In this document: in pieces, positions 46,841 through 55,283 of the stretch
How the letters are laid out: the number at the start of each line of letters is the position of its first letter
Position numbering within the stretch: position 1 is the stretch's first letter
From: a virus
Reading direction: 5' to 3' (one strand)
DNA length: 64,000 nucleotides
Virus record (IMG/VR): IMGVR_UViG_3300006931_000002
Coordinates: 51,478 to 115,477 of that record
Position numbers and translations under genes: made by a program
Notes under the pieces: generated by a model
The model's database searches: none
What the model saw: only the letters and a program-made list of their open reading frames with translations
What the model was told of the DNA's origin: nothing

Positions 46841-48112
46841 GTGGCCGAGGATACGTGCGAAGTCGAAGGCTGTATCGGCACGGGCCGGATCACGCGCGGC
46901 ATGTGTTCCAAGCACTACCAGCGGTGGCGGGCCACCGGCACCACCGATCTGATCTCCGGCAGGGTTGAGCGCCCGTGCGCGGTCGACGACTGTGATCGAC
47001 CGTTCCGGACCCGGGACTTGTGCGCGATGCACTACGCGCGGCTAATCAACTACGGGTCAACGGAGGACCCGCGCAACAGGCCAAAGCCGACCTGCGCGGC
47101 CGAAGAGCCCTGCAACAAGACCGCTACCGCTGGCGGATTGTGTGGTACGCACTACGCCCGGCGGCGCAAGCATGGGACCACGGCGGCGCTCCCCAAGAAG
47201 CCGATCCGGACCGAGTCCCCCTGCTCGGTTGAGGGCTGCACGGACCGTGTCCGGTCCAAGGGACTGTGTAACGCCCACTACCAGCAGTGGCGGAAGCCGC
47301 CCAAGCCTGAGCCGGTGCCCTGCGCGGTTGAAGGCTGTCCCGACCCGGCGTCACAAAGGTCTACGCGCGGCCTGTGCAGTACCCATCAGCGCCGGTGGAA
47401 CCAGACCGGCTCGACCGACAAGCCGGTGCGCAAGCGTGCCGAGTGCACGGTAGATGGCTGCACCGAGCCGAACCACTGCCGGGACTTCTGTAAGCGCCAC
47501 TACGAGCGCTGGCGTCGCAGCGGTGACCCGCTCGCCGCGAAGCGTGAGGTACGACGCCCACGGCTGCCTGAAGCGCTCGTGGGCGTTACAGAGAAGACGT
47601 GCTCGCGCTGCAAGGAGGTCCGGGCGCTCGTCGAGTTCAACAAGCGCACCGGCACCCCTGATGGCCTGTCCTACCACTGCAAGTACTGCGCGGCGCGGAT
47701 GCCGTCGGCGACCAAGCAGCGCGAGCGGTACCAGAACGACCCGGAGTTTCGGCGTCGCACCGCCGAACGCCTCAAGGCGATCGAAGCGGGCAAAGGCCCC
47801 GAGTGGAAGCGGCAGCGAAACCGCGAGTCCAAGCTCTGGCACAACTACCGGATGACCCTCACCGAGTTTGACGCGATGTCCGAGGCGCAGGGCCATGTCT
47901 GCCTGATCTGCAAGCGCCCGCCCTACGGCGGTCGGCCCGACGCGCGCAAGCAGTACCTGTCGGTTGACCACGATCACGTGACCGGCAAGATTCGCGGCCT
48001 GCTCTGCGACGGCTGCAACATCTCCATCGGCCACTTCTCCGACGACCCCGAGCGGCTGCGCGCGGCCCTCGCCTACCTGTTGATGCACGCCCCCGAGGCG
48101 GACGCGGCCTGA
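46841..48112 (+). CDS. endonuclease VII fused to a zinc-finger array
   Basis: 423 residues, GTG start with GAGAGG upstream. Residues 1-230 contain six repeats of the form C-x4-C ... LC-xx-HY-xRW (CEVEGCIGTG...MCSKHYQRW; CAVDDCDRPF...LCAMHYARL and so on). A CSRCKEVRALVEFNKRTG unit and YHCKYC follow. The C-terminal part (about 350-405) is the endonuclease VII core: VCLICKRPPYGG, LSVDHDHVTGKIRGLL, CDGCN. The array probably binds specific DNA and guides cutting. It has a private promoter with a LexA box and lies just upstream of the prohead protease gene. Confidence 0.88.
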   Translation: MAEDTCEVEGCIGTGRITRGMCSKHYQRWRATGTTDLISGRVERPCAVDDCDRPFRTRDLCAMHYARLINYGSTEDPRNRPKPTCAAEEPCNKTATAGGLCGTHYARRRKHGTTAALPKKPIRTESPCSVEGCTDRVRSKGLCNAHYQQWRKPPKPEPVPCAVEGCPDPASQRSTRGLCSTHQRRWNQTGSTDKPVRKRAECTVDGCTEPNHCRDFCKRHYERWRRSGDPLAAKREVRRPRLPEALVGVTEKTCSRCKEVRALVEFNKRTGTPDGLSYHCKYCAARMPSATKQRERYQNDPEFRRRTAERLKAIEAGKGPEWKRQRNRESKLWHNYRMTLTEFDAMSEAQGHVCLICKRPPYGGRPDARKQYLSVDHDHVTGKIRGLLCDGCNISIGHFSDDPERLRAALAYLLMHAPEADAA

Positions 48113-48124
48113 GTTTCAGCGCGA

Positions 48125-48156
48125 CTCCCTTGCGGGTTCATCCGCCCGTAAGGGAG
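48125..48156 (+). promoter_or_regulatory. hairpin covering the ribosome site of the protease gene
   Basis: CTCCCTTGCGGG (48125-48136) pairs with CCCGTAAGGGAG (48145-48156), one G-T wobble. The right arm contains AGGGAG, the ribosome site of ATG 48164. If formed in the mRNA it would block initiation. Confidence 0.6.
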
Positions 48157-48163
48157 CTTCGCC

Positions 48164-50065
48164 ATGCTCGCAGCCGAACGGTTGGACGTTTTCGCGCCCT
48201 TCCTCAAGAAGGAAAGGGACGCCGACGGCATCCTCTGGGTCGAGGGGAAGTTCACCGGCCCGGACCTGGACTCCGACGGCCAGCGGATGGACCCGACCTG
48301 GTTGCGGTCCTCGGCGGTCCCCGGATACATGCGGGGACCGTCCGGGGGGAACGTTCGTGAAGGCCACTCGGCTCAGAGGCCGATCGGCAAGGCCGTCGAG
48401 GTCTGGGAGACCGACGACGGTTCGTGGCACATGCGGGCGAAGATCGTCGATGACGCTGCCGCGAAGAAGATCGAGCATGGTGTCCTGGCGGGCCTGAGCG
48501 TCGGAATCGCGAATCCGGTGATTGTCAAGGCTGCCGACGCGCCCAATGGGTGCTGCGCGGGCGGAACCATGATCGAAGTCTCGGCGGTTGATCGCCCAGC
48601 GTTGCCGTCCGCCACGCTCCGTATCGCTGGCGTGCTGGACAAGGCTGCCGGCTCCCTCGAACTCGTCGAAGACCCCGCGCTCGAAGAAGACCTCGACGCC
48701 ATCGAGAAGGCGGCCGAGGGTGACGTCATCGCCCGCCCGCAGATGCTGCTCAAGACCTCGGACGGGCAGGTGCGCCCGATGACCGCCGCGCTCGTGGACG
48801 AACTCACCGCCCCGACCGTCGTCGCCAACCCTGACGACCCAGACGCGGCAGATCCCGAGGCGCTGGAGAAGGCGAAGAAGGGCAAGAAGGCCCCGCCGTT
48901 CGCCGCGGACGACAACCCGCAGGCCGACGACTCCGGAGACGACTCCGACGAGTCGGACGACGACGGAGACAAGGCCGAGAAGGCTGCGACCGTCGACGTG
49001 CCGTCGGTCGACCTGGATGCGATCGTGAAGGCGGTCGTCGCCGAACTGGAGAAGAAGAAGTTCACCCAGGCCGAACGCGACGACGCCGCCAACTCGGGTG
49101 CCGCGATGCCGGACGGTTCGTTCCCGATCCGCAACCGTACGGACCTGGAGAACGCGATCCACGCCGTCGGCCGGGCCAAGGACCCCGACGCAGCCAAGGC
49201 CCACATCGTCAAGCGTGCCAAGGCGTTGGACGCCACGGACCTGCTGCCCGCCGACTGGCCCGGCTCCACCAAGAAGACCGCCGAACCGGAGATGGTCAAG
49301 GGTGCCGGTGTCGACGACGAACTGGACGACATCGCCCGCGCCAAGCGCGTCCTCGCGGACTTGGCTGCGCTCGTGCAGTCCGAGGCTGCGGGCTTCCTCT
49401 CCGGCGGCGGCGCCGGTGAGGTCGCCGACATGGACATGCTTGTCAGCGTCATGGCGACCCTGACGTGCTTTGTGGAGCGCGAGACCTACGAATTGGAGGC
49501 CGCCGCCATGGCGGAGAACACTGCTGCCGGCGGCGACACCACCCCGGCTCCGACCGTGATGCAGCTCGCCGCAACCCCGGACGTCGAGAAGACGGCCGAG
49601 CCTGCCGCGCCCGCGGTCCCGAGCCTGTCGGACGAGCTTGCCCGCCGGCTCGACAAGGCCATGAAGAAGGCCCGCAAGGTTGCTGCGGCGAAGGCCGCCG
49701 CCGCCGCCCAGACCACCTCCCCCGAGGCGGCCAGCACCACTGACACCGAGACGCTGACAAAGGCTGTCGCCGACAAGGTGACCGCCGACCTGACGGTGCA
49801 GCTCGGCGACGTCCTCACGAAGGCCATGGGCCCGGTCATCGACCGGGTGGCAGAGGTGGAGACGCTGCTGAAGTCCACCCCGAGGCCGGGCGGACCCGCG
49901 GTGACGCGAGTTCAGCCCCCGGTGTCCCCCGCCGAATCCGTCGAGCGCGCGGAGAAGGCGCAGAAGGCGAACATCCTCAAGGGGATGCTTGCCGCGAACC
50001 CGGCCGGTCCGATGCGGGCGGCGCTCGTCGCCCAGCTCGCCGAACTGGAGCCGAACGCCGCCTGA
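48164..50065 (+). CDS. prohead protease fused to scaffold
   Basis: 633 residues, ATG start. Residues 20-170 form an HK97-type serine protease: VREGHSAQRPIGKAV (H68), KKIEHGVLAGLSVGI (S112) and MIEVSAVDRPALPSATL. Acidic low-complexity linkers follow. A DUF6582-like segment follows at about 300-360 (SGAAMPDGSFPIRNRTDLEN, RAKDPDAAKAHIVKRAKALD). The rest is long charged helices with Ala-rich coiled coil (LARRLDKAMKKARKVAAAKA). It would cleave itself and capsid proteins while acting as internal scaffold. Confidence 0.9.
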   Translation: MLAAERLDVFAPFLKKERDADGILWVEGKFTGPDLDSDGQRMDPTWLRSSAVPGYMRGPSGGNVREGHSAQRPIGKAVEVWETDDGSWHMRAKIVDDAAAKKIEHGVLAGLSVGIANPVIVKAADAPNGCCAGGTMIEVSAVDRPALPSATLRIAGVLDKAAGSLELVEDPALEEDLDAIEKAAEGDVIARPQMLLKTSDGQVRPMTAALVDELTAPTVVANPDDPDAADPEALEKAKKGKKAPPFAADDNPQADDSGDDSDESDDDGDKAEKAATVDVPSVDLDAIVKAVVAELEKKKFTQAERDDAANSGAAMPDGSFPIRNRTDLENAIHAVGRAKDPDAAKAHIVKRAKALDATDLLPADWPGSTKKTAEPEMVKGAGVDDELDDIARAKRVLADLAALVQSEAAGFLSGGGAGEVADMDMLVSVMATLTCFVERETYELEAAAMAENTAAGGDTTPAPTVMQLAATPDVEKTAEPAAPAVPSLSDELARRLDKAMKKARKVAAAKAAAAAQTTSPEAASTTDTETLTKAVADKVTADLTVQLGDVLTKAMGPVIDRVAEVETLLKSTPRPGGPAVTRVQPPVSPAESVERAEKAQKANILKGMLAANPAGPMRAALVAQLAELEPNAA

Positions 50066-50088
50066 GCGGCATCCCCCACACCACTTCC

Positions 50089-50122
50089 AAGGCCCGTCAC
50101 CCCCGTCGGTGGCGGGCCTTTC
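50089..50122 (+). terminator. terminator-like hairpin before the capsid gene
   Basis: AAGGCCCG (50089-50096) pairs with CGGGCCTT (50113-50120) and a T follows; the loop holds a second small stem (CACC with GGTG). It separates protease/scaffold from the capsid gene and may set their ratio. Confidence 0.65.
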
Positions 50123-50144
50123 GCATGCCCAGAAGGGGCACCAG

Positions 50145-51917
50145 ATGAGCACCGGCACCCACGGTGACCTCCGCGACCTGTTCGGCGCCGACCTGAGCCC
50201 CGCCGAACTGACCACCGCGGCGGTCAACTACAAGATGGCCGTCGACGCGGCCCCTTCCACAGTGAAGGGCGACGTCGAGGTCGACATCATCACCAAGTCG
50301 CTGCGCCCGACGGTCCGCGGCAACGCCCGCGACGTCCTGACGAAGGCGTATGGCGCGCTCGGCGCTGACCAGAACGCGATGGCCGCCATCGAGGCCGCCG
50401 TGGCGCAACAGCTCGGCTCGGACTTCCTGGCGAAGGACATCACGACCACATCACCGGTTCCCGGCGGCCTGGTTGCCTACGACCTGGAAGCGCCCAGCAA
50501 GATGCTCGCGCCGGTCCTCACCCCGTGGCGGAACAAGTTCCCCCGGAACAAGGGCGTCGGCACGTCCCACCGTTACAAGCGGATCACCGGCATCACCGGT
50601 TCCGGCACAGGTGGAGTGGGTGTCGTCCACCCCGGGTTCACCGACTCGACGCAGGTCAACTTCGCGAACCCGGGTTCGGCGAACTCGCAGTGGGCGAACC
50701 GCCCCCGGAAGATCTCCTACGCGGGTGACGACGTCAACCTGCCGTACGTCCAGTTCGGCCTGTCCGACGAGCAGTCGTGGTTCACCTACTTCACGGCGAT
50801 CGGTTTCCAGGACACCCGTGAACTGTCCCGGCAGTCCACCCTCTACTCGTCGATGATGGTCGAGGAGCGTGTCCTGCTCTACGGCCGCGGCACCCTCGGT
50901 GGCTACTCGGGTGTTCTCGCCGCCCCGACCGGCACCCCGACGGGTGCGGCCCGGACCGCGGCGACCGGTGAGACGGCGCTGACCGGCTTCACGACCAACA
51001 TCTACGTCAAGGTGGTCGCCGAGTCGGGCGAGTTCGGCGTCTCCCAGGTCAGCTCGGCGTCGGCCGGTATCGGAGTCTCCTCTGGCCAGGTCGTCGACAT
51101 CACCATTCCGAACCCGGTCGTCGGCGCCACCGGCTACAAGATCTTCGTGTCGACGGGTGCGTCCGACCCAGGTGATGCGTCGCGCTGGCTGTACCTCGGC
51201 CCGGCGTTCCCGAACAACCAGTCCCTCGGCCGCACCCCCACCCAGACGATCACGTTGCAGGGTGCGCTGCCGACGTCCGGCCAGTCCGTCGCCGCGTTCA
51301 CCTGCACCGACGGCACCGTCGTCAACCTGGCATCGGTCGACGGCCAGTCGGCCCGCTCCGACTCGTACGACGGCGTCATCCCGTGGATTCACGCCCAGGC
51401 GAGCACCACCGGCTATGTCGGCCGGCTCAACGCCCCGTTCTCGACCGCGTCGCCGGGCGCCGAGTTCCAGACGGCGTTCGTCACGACCTACGACGCGACC
51501 CGCGCCGACCCGGAGGAGATCTGGCTCGCCGCCCGCGACCGGGTCCAGATCTCCAACAGCCTCAAGGGCCAGTCGTCGAGCAACTACCGGCTGACCCTGT
51601 CCGAAGACCAGCTGATGAACGTCCGCCTCGGATCGCTCGTCACCGGTATTCAGAACGAGGCCACCGGACGGGTTGTGGACATCAACGTCCACCCCTACCT
51701 GCCGCAGGGCAACGCGGTCATCCTCCAGAACAGCATCACCATTCCCGGGGTGAACGTTCCGAACGCCTGGAATCTGTTCAACACCCAGGACTACATGGCG
51801 ATCGACTGGCCGGTTACCGGAATGTCGTACGATACCTCTGTGTATTGGGCCGGCACTCTGAGTAGCTATGCCCCGGACCGGTCGTCCATGCTGGTGGGAA
51901 TTCAGCCGGCGAGCTGA
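50145..51917 (+). CDS. major capsid protein with inserted domain
   Basis: 590 residues, ATG with AGAAGGGG upstream. HK97-like features: LAKDITTTSPVPGGLVAYDL, FPRNKGVGTSHRYKRITGIT, RQSTLYSSMMVEERVLLYGR, and the C-terminal AARDRVQISNSLKGQSSSNY. Residues about 270-385 form an extra beta domain (NIYVKVVAESGEFGVSQVSS, VVGATGYKIFVSTGASDPGD) of fibronectin-III/Ig type, probably exposed on the capsid surface. The strong position after protease and scaffold supports the call. Confidence 0.93.
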   Translation: MSTGTHGDLRDLFGADLSPAELTTAAVNYKMAVDAAPSTVKGDVEVDIITKSLRPTVRGNARDVLTKAYGALGADQNAMAAIEAAVAQQLGSDFLAKDITTTSPVPGGLVAYDLEAPSKMLAPVLTPWRNKFPRNKGVGTSHRYKRITGITGSGTGGVGVVHPGFTDSTQVNFANPGSANSQWANRPRKISYAGDDVNLPYVQFGLSDEQSWFTYFTAIGFQDTRELSRQSTLYSSMMVEERVLLYGRGTLGGYSGVLAAPTGTPTGAARTAATGETALTGFTTNIYVKVVAESGEFGVSQVSSASAGIGVSSGQVVDITIPNPVVGATGYKIFVSTGASDPGDASRWLYLGPAFPNNQSLGRTPTQTITLQGALPTSGQSVAAFTCTDGTVVNLASVDGQSARSDSYDGVIPWIHAQASTTGYVGRLNAPFSTASPGAEFQTAFVTTYDATRADPEEIWLAARDRVQISNSLKGQSSSNYRLTLSEDQLMNVRLGSLVTGIQNEATGRVVDINVHPYLPQGNAVILQNSITIPGVNVPNAWNLFNTQDYMAIDWPVTGMSYDTSVYWAGTLSSYAPDRSSMLVGIQPAS

Positions 51918-51940
51918 CAGTCACAGCCCGACGGGGGTCT

Positions 51941-51963
51941 TCGAACACACATTCGGATAGAAT
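51941..51963 (+). promoter_or_regulatory. TAGAAT promoter with degenerate LexA-like dyad
   Basis: TCGAAC-ACAC-ATTCGG (51941-51956) keeps nine of ten fixed bases of CGAAC-N4-GTTCG. TAGAAT (51958-51963) follows, six bases before the leaderless GTG at 51970. Confidence 0.6.
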
Positions 51964-51969
51964 CCGTGT

Positions 51970-52557
51970 GTGTCTGAGATTCCCGTCGGGCTGTGTCAAT
52001 GCGGGTGTGGCGAGAAGACATACATTCCGCGCCAGAGTCGACCTGCACTTGGCTGGATCAATGGTGTCCCGTGTCGATGGAAACGCGGACATGCGCCCGC
52101 GTGGAACCGCCGCGAGACCCATTGGACCGAGAGCGACACTGGATGCTGGGTCTGGCTTGGGCCATTCGATGAGCATGGCTACGGGGTGGGCACTCGGCGA
52201 CTTGGCCGGAACAACTGGCGAAACGTCGCTGCCCACCGGGCCGTCTATGAGGAACTCGTCGGCCCGATCCCGGACGGCTTGGTCCTCGACCACCTGTGCC
52301 GGAATCCTCCTTGCGTGAACCCGGAGCACCTAGAGCCGGTCACCCAGAAAGTGAACGTGCAGCGCGGTCTCTGTCTCAAGCTGACCGAAGACGAGTTGCC
52401 TCGCATCTACGAACTGACGATGCAGGGCACTCCGTCGCGCGTGATCGCCGGCATGTACGGCGTCGGCAAGTCCACGATCAACGCCCGGCTCGACGCCTAC
52501 ATCAAGGCCAACAACCTTCCCGCGCTGCCGCGTCTCAGGAAGCCGCGCCCCGCCTAG
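51970..52557 (+). CDS. HNH endonuclease with HTH tail
   Basis: 195 residues, leaderless GTG. CQCGCGEKTYI at the start is a zinc motif, and GCWVWLGPFDEHGYG leads into an HNH core: AAHRAVYEELVGPIPDGLVL, DHLCRNPPCVNPEHLEPVT. A C-terminal HTH (MQGTPSRVIAGMYGVGKSTI) probably gives target specificity. Inserted between the capsid gene and the next head gene with its own promoter; typical of free-standing homing genes. Confidence 0.9.
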   Translation: MSEIPVGLCQCGCGEKTYIPRQSRPALGWINGVPCRWKRGHAPAWNRRETHWTESDTGCWVWLGPFDEHGYGVGTRRLGRNNWRNVAAHRAVYEELVGPIPDGLVLDHLCRNPPCVNPEHLEPVTQKVNVQRGLCLKLTEDELPRIYELTMQGTPSRVIAGMYGVGKSTINARLDAYIKANNLPALPRLRKPRPA

Positions 52558-52559
52558 CT

Positions 52560-52603
52560 CCCCGCCCCCACTACTCCGGGGCGGGGCCTACTCGCCCCGG
52601 AGT
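52560..52603 (+). promoter_or_regulatory. two mutually exclusive hairpins over a ribosome site
   Basis: Hairpin A: CCCCGCCCC (52560-52568) with GGGGCGGGG (52578-52586). Hairpin B: ACTCCGGGGCG (52573-52583) with CGCCCCGGAGT (52593-52603), perfect 11 bp. They share 52578-52583, so only one can form. Hairpin B contains GGAG (52599-52602), the ribosome site of ATG 52608; hairpin A would free it. This is the layout of an RNA switch. Confidence 0.65.
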
Positions 52604-52607
52604 ACCC

Positions 52608-52928
52608 ATGCAGGTCTATCCGATCATCGGGTCGCCGTTCCAGATCGAAACGGTTCCCGCCTCGAACGGTGTGGTGACACTCCAACTCGTCGCCCGCGGC
52701 AACTTCAACCTCCCCGGCGCGGGTTTCGCCGCGGTCCTCGCGCAGATCAACACCTACCTGTCGTCGTCGAAGTGCACGTCGATTCTGCGGCTCACCAGCT
52801 CGCAGACCGGGGTTGCCGTCGCCCTCGACGTGTCCGGATGCTCCTACCCGGTCCTGACCGCTGACGTTGCCTCGCAGGTATCGGCGCTGACGACGATCGT
52901 GCAGACCGCGGCGGATGTGAGCGTCTGA
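52608..52928 (+). CDS. small virion or head-completion protein (putative)
   Basis: 106 residues, ATG start with GGAG inside the hairpin described above. Beta-rich, neutral (VYPIIGSPFQIETVPASNGV; LRLTSSQTGVAVALDVSGCS). Its place after the capsid gene suggests a capsid decoration or structural part; no family recognised. Confidence 0.65.
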   Translation: MQVYPIIGSPFQIETVPASNGVVTLQLVARGNFNLPGAGFAAVLAQINTYLSSSKCTSILRLTSSQTGVAVALDVSGCSYPVLTADVASQVSALTTIVQTAADVSV

Positions 52929-53209
52929 TGGTCGCGTCACCGAACCCGCCGTTCATCACCGGCAACGTCACAGCCACGTCGGGTGGCGTTTCGATCCCGG
53001 TCGAGACCATCAAGCCGGCGCCGGGCCTGGCGGGTGCGGTGACGCTGATCGCCGGAACAGCGGCAGTCACGCTGACCGGGCCGACCTGCCCGACCGGGTT
53101 TGTGCTGCCCGTCGGCGTGCCTGTGTCGCTGATGCTCGGCGGCACGAAGTTGACCGCCACATCGGGCGGCACCGGGGTCATTTCCTACGCGTACGCCACG
53201 GGAGGCTGA
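52928..53209 (+). CDS. small beta-rich virion protein (putative)
   Basis: 93 residues, ATG in a TGATG junction. Pro/Gly/Thr/Val-rich strands (VTATSGGVSIPVETIKPAPG; LPVGVPVSLMLGGTKLTATS), like a decoration protein. Not recognised. Confidence 0.6.
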   Translation: MVASPNPPFITGNVTATSGGVSIPVETIKPAPGLAGAVTLIAGTAAVTLTGPTCPTGFVLPVGVPVSLMLGGTKLTATSGGTGVISYAYATGG

Positions 53210-53214
53210 TTTCG

Positions 53215-53466
53215 TTGCGCATGGCGTCACCGGACGGGGCGTGTATCGGCCTCGATGTGCAGACCGAACACGGCAAGACCTCGTACAACGGCCGCATCTT
53301 CGATGTCGAGAGCCCTCGGCATATTCGCATGCTCCGCGAGCAGGGTGCGTTTCCTGTCGGCGTCGGCGGGACACCTCGCGCGGCCGGTCATCCCTGCCCC
53401 TGCGGGTTTCAGAGCTGGTTTCGTCGTTGCTCCAGGTGCGGGCGCGACAACCCGAAGGAGAACTGA
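53215..53466 (+). CDS. small zinc-type protein
   Basis: 83 residues. TTG 53215 has GGAGG seven bases upstream (ATG 53221 is the alternative). TSYNGRIFDVESPRHIRMLR then a Cys-rich end (CPCGFQSWFRRCSRCGRDN). Similar small proteins follow capsid genes in other actinophages; function unknown. Confidence 0.65.
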   Translation: MRMASPDGACIGLDVQTEHGKTSYNGRIFDVESPRHIRMLREQGAFPVGVGGTPRAAGHPCPCGFQSWFRRCSRCGRDNPKEN

Positions 53467-53468
53467 CG

Positions 53469-54335
53469 ATGGCCACGGCCTACCGTTTCGCCCGCATCGT
53501 CGCACCGGATGGTGTGAACCCGATCCGGTCGACGACGATCACCGCGAAGCTGCCGGGAACGTCGACGACTGTCACCCTGTATACCGATCCGACGCTGGCA
53601 ACGGTGCTGTCCGGTGCCGGGCAGTTCACGACTGACGTCAACGGCTTCGCCCAGTGGGCGACGACGGTTGGGACTGTCGACTTCTACAACGGCAGCACGC
53701 TCATCGAGTCGAACGTGTCGGTTCCCCGGTTCGACCCGGTCGACGCCCCGCTGAACGCGTCGGGTGGTCTGTCGTCGGCCTACACCGGTCAGGCGGGTTT
53801 CGCGCTCGATGGCTCTCCGTCGGGGGTCTACTACGCGAACATGTCCCGGCGGGATGCTGGGACCGACCTGGCCGCGTTCACGTCGAACACGATGCTGTCG
53901 ACGGCGATCTGGCTCCCTGCCGGCGCGGTCGTCACCAACTTGACGTTCGTGTCCGGGGCGACCGCCGCAGCCGGGCCGACGCACAGCTTCGCCGCGCTCT
54001 ACTCGACGGCGGCAACTCCGGCGCTGCTCGCTAACTCCGCGGATGCGACGAACACTGTCGTCTGGGCGGCGGAGACGGCCTACACCTATGCGATGTCGAG
54101 CCCGTACACGGTCACGACGTCGGGTGTGTACTACGCCGCCCTGTCGATCACCGACGGTACGACGATGCCGTCGATCGTCGGTATCGGCCGGGCGGGTGCG
54201 GGCGCGTCGAAGGCTGTGATCTCGGGGAACAAGCAGATCTCGCAGACCTCCGGTTCGTCCCTGAACGGCACTCCCCCGGCGACGATCACCGGTTCGACCG
54301 CATCCGGCAAGATCCCCCTGGTCATCGTCACCTGA
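53469..54335 (+). CDS. beta-rich virion protein (putative appendage)
   Basis: 288 residues, ATG start. N-terminal domain (VNPIRSTTITAKLPGTSTTV, YTDPTLATVLSGAGQFTTDV, TVDFYNGSTLIESNVSVPRF) is a phage fibre-type strand domain. The C-terminal domain (LYSTAATPALLANSADATNT, TVTTSGVYYAALSITDGTTM) resembles the C-terminal part of the 58029-60173 protein. It probably forms a surface fibre or receptor-binding part. Confidence 0.75.
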   Translation: MATAYRFARIVAPDGVNPIRSTTITAKLPGTSTTVTLYTDPTLATVLSGAGQFTTDVNGFAQWATTVGTVDFYNGSTLIESNVSVPRFDPVDAPLNASGGLSSAYTGQAGFALDGSPSGVYYANMSRRDAGTDLAAFTSNTMLSTAIWLPAGAVVTNLTFVSGATAAAGPTHSFAALYSTAATPALLANSADATNTVVWAAETAYTYAMSSPYTVTTSGVYYAALSITDGTTMPSIVGIGRAGAGASKAVISGNKQISQTSGSSLNGTPPATITGSTASGKIPLVIVT

Positions 54336-54634
54336 TGGCCGGTCAGACCCGTCGTACCTCCGGCCCGCGTCCGCAACAGCAGGCGCGGGCCGTGCAGGTC
54401 TCACCGCCTGTCGTCGATATCCCACCGGAGACACCGCCGGTCGAACCTGCCGAGGTTCCGCCCGGCGAGGTCGCCGCACCGGTCGAGCCGCCGCCGTTCG
54501 ACGCGGACGATCCGCGGCCCGGCCAGTCGATCCGCGCCCACGTCCCCCACTCGGGCTACACGAGTTTCGCCTACGGGCATCGCTCGTTCACCGTCGACCC
54601 GGAAACGGATCTGATCGTCGCCGAAACCGGCTGA
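54335..54634 (+). CDS. Pro-rich protein
   Basis: 99 residues, ATG overlapping the previous stop by one base. A disordered Pro/Val/Glu first part (SPPVVDIPPETPPVEPAEVP) is followed by a small strand segment (SGYTSFAYGHRSFTVDPETD). Not recognised. The 69-base gap after it is GC-rich with possible short stems. Confidence 0.6.
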   Translation: MAGQTRRTSGPRPQQQARAVQVSPPVVDIPPETPPVEPAEVPPGEVAAPVEPPPFDADDPRPGQSIRAHVPHSGYTSFAYGHRSFTVDPETDLIVAETG

Positions 54635-54703
54635 ACTTCCCCCCCGTACCCTCCCGCCCGCCGCGCCGCGGGCTGATTCTCCACGCCCGAAAGGGGCTGC
54701 GCG

Positions 54704-55255
54704 ATGCGCGAGGACGTTTCCCGGGCGGTCGACGCTGCCCATGTTGGTGCGGCCGTGGCCGACCATGAGCCGGCCCGGTGGCGTTGCAACTGGCGCCTGG
54801 AGAAGCGGTGGGGCGATGACCAGAGCGTCGACCCGTACGAGGTCATCGAGCGGGAAGGCAACCTTCTGCTGTATGGCGGGGCGTCGCTCATCTGGGAGAC
54901 CTTGATCGGCAACGGTGGAGCGGGGGCGTTGCAGTATCTGAACTCCGGTCACGCTTTCTTGGGGGTGGGCGATAGCTCGACCGCTGAGGCCGCGACCCAA
55001 ACGGATCTGCAAGCAGCAACGAACAAGACCTACAAGGCTGCGACGCCTTCGCACACGGACGGGACGTCTTCGGGAAACGCCTCGATCACCTACAGTGCCA
55101 CGTTCGCCACGGGTGACGCCAACTATACTTGGTCTGAGTGGTTGCTAACCAATGCCGCGTCAGGAGGCCGCGCGCTGAATAGAAAAGTTGCGGCACTCGG
55201 TGTCAAAACGTCTGCCGCGTCGTGGGCGCTATCTGTGACAATCACGTTGTCGTAG
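54704..55255 (+). CDS. conserved phage virion-type protein
   Basis: 183 residues, ATG with AAGGGG upstream. LLLYGGASLIWETLIGNGGA, then LGVGDSSTAEAATQTDLQAA and FATGDANYTWSEWLLTNAAS match a conserved phage protein of fibre clusters. The end SWALSVTITLS looks natural. Probably structural. Confidence 0.75.
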   Translation: MREDVSRAVDAAHVGAAVADHEPARWRCNWRLEKRWGDDQSVDPYEVIEREGNLLLYGGASLIWETLIGNGGAGALQYLNSGHAFLGVGDSSTAEAATQTDLQAATNKTYKAATPSHTDGTSSGNASITYSATFATGDANYTWSEWLLTNAASGGRALNRKVAALGVKTSAASWALSVTITLS

Positions 55256-55283
55256 TTGATCGCGGCGACTGACGTCATGCCGA

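Noticed and set aside
48116-50227. 703-codon open frame on the minus strand
   Set aside because: Shadow of the prohead protease/scaffold gene; the forward product has clear protease motifs.
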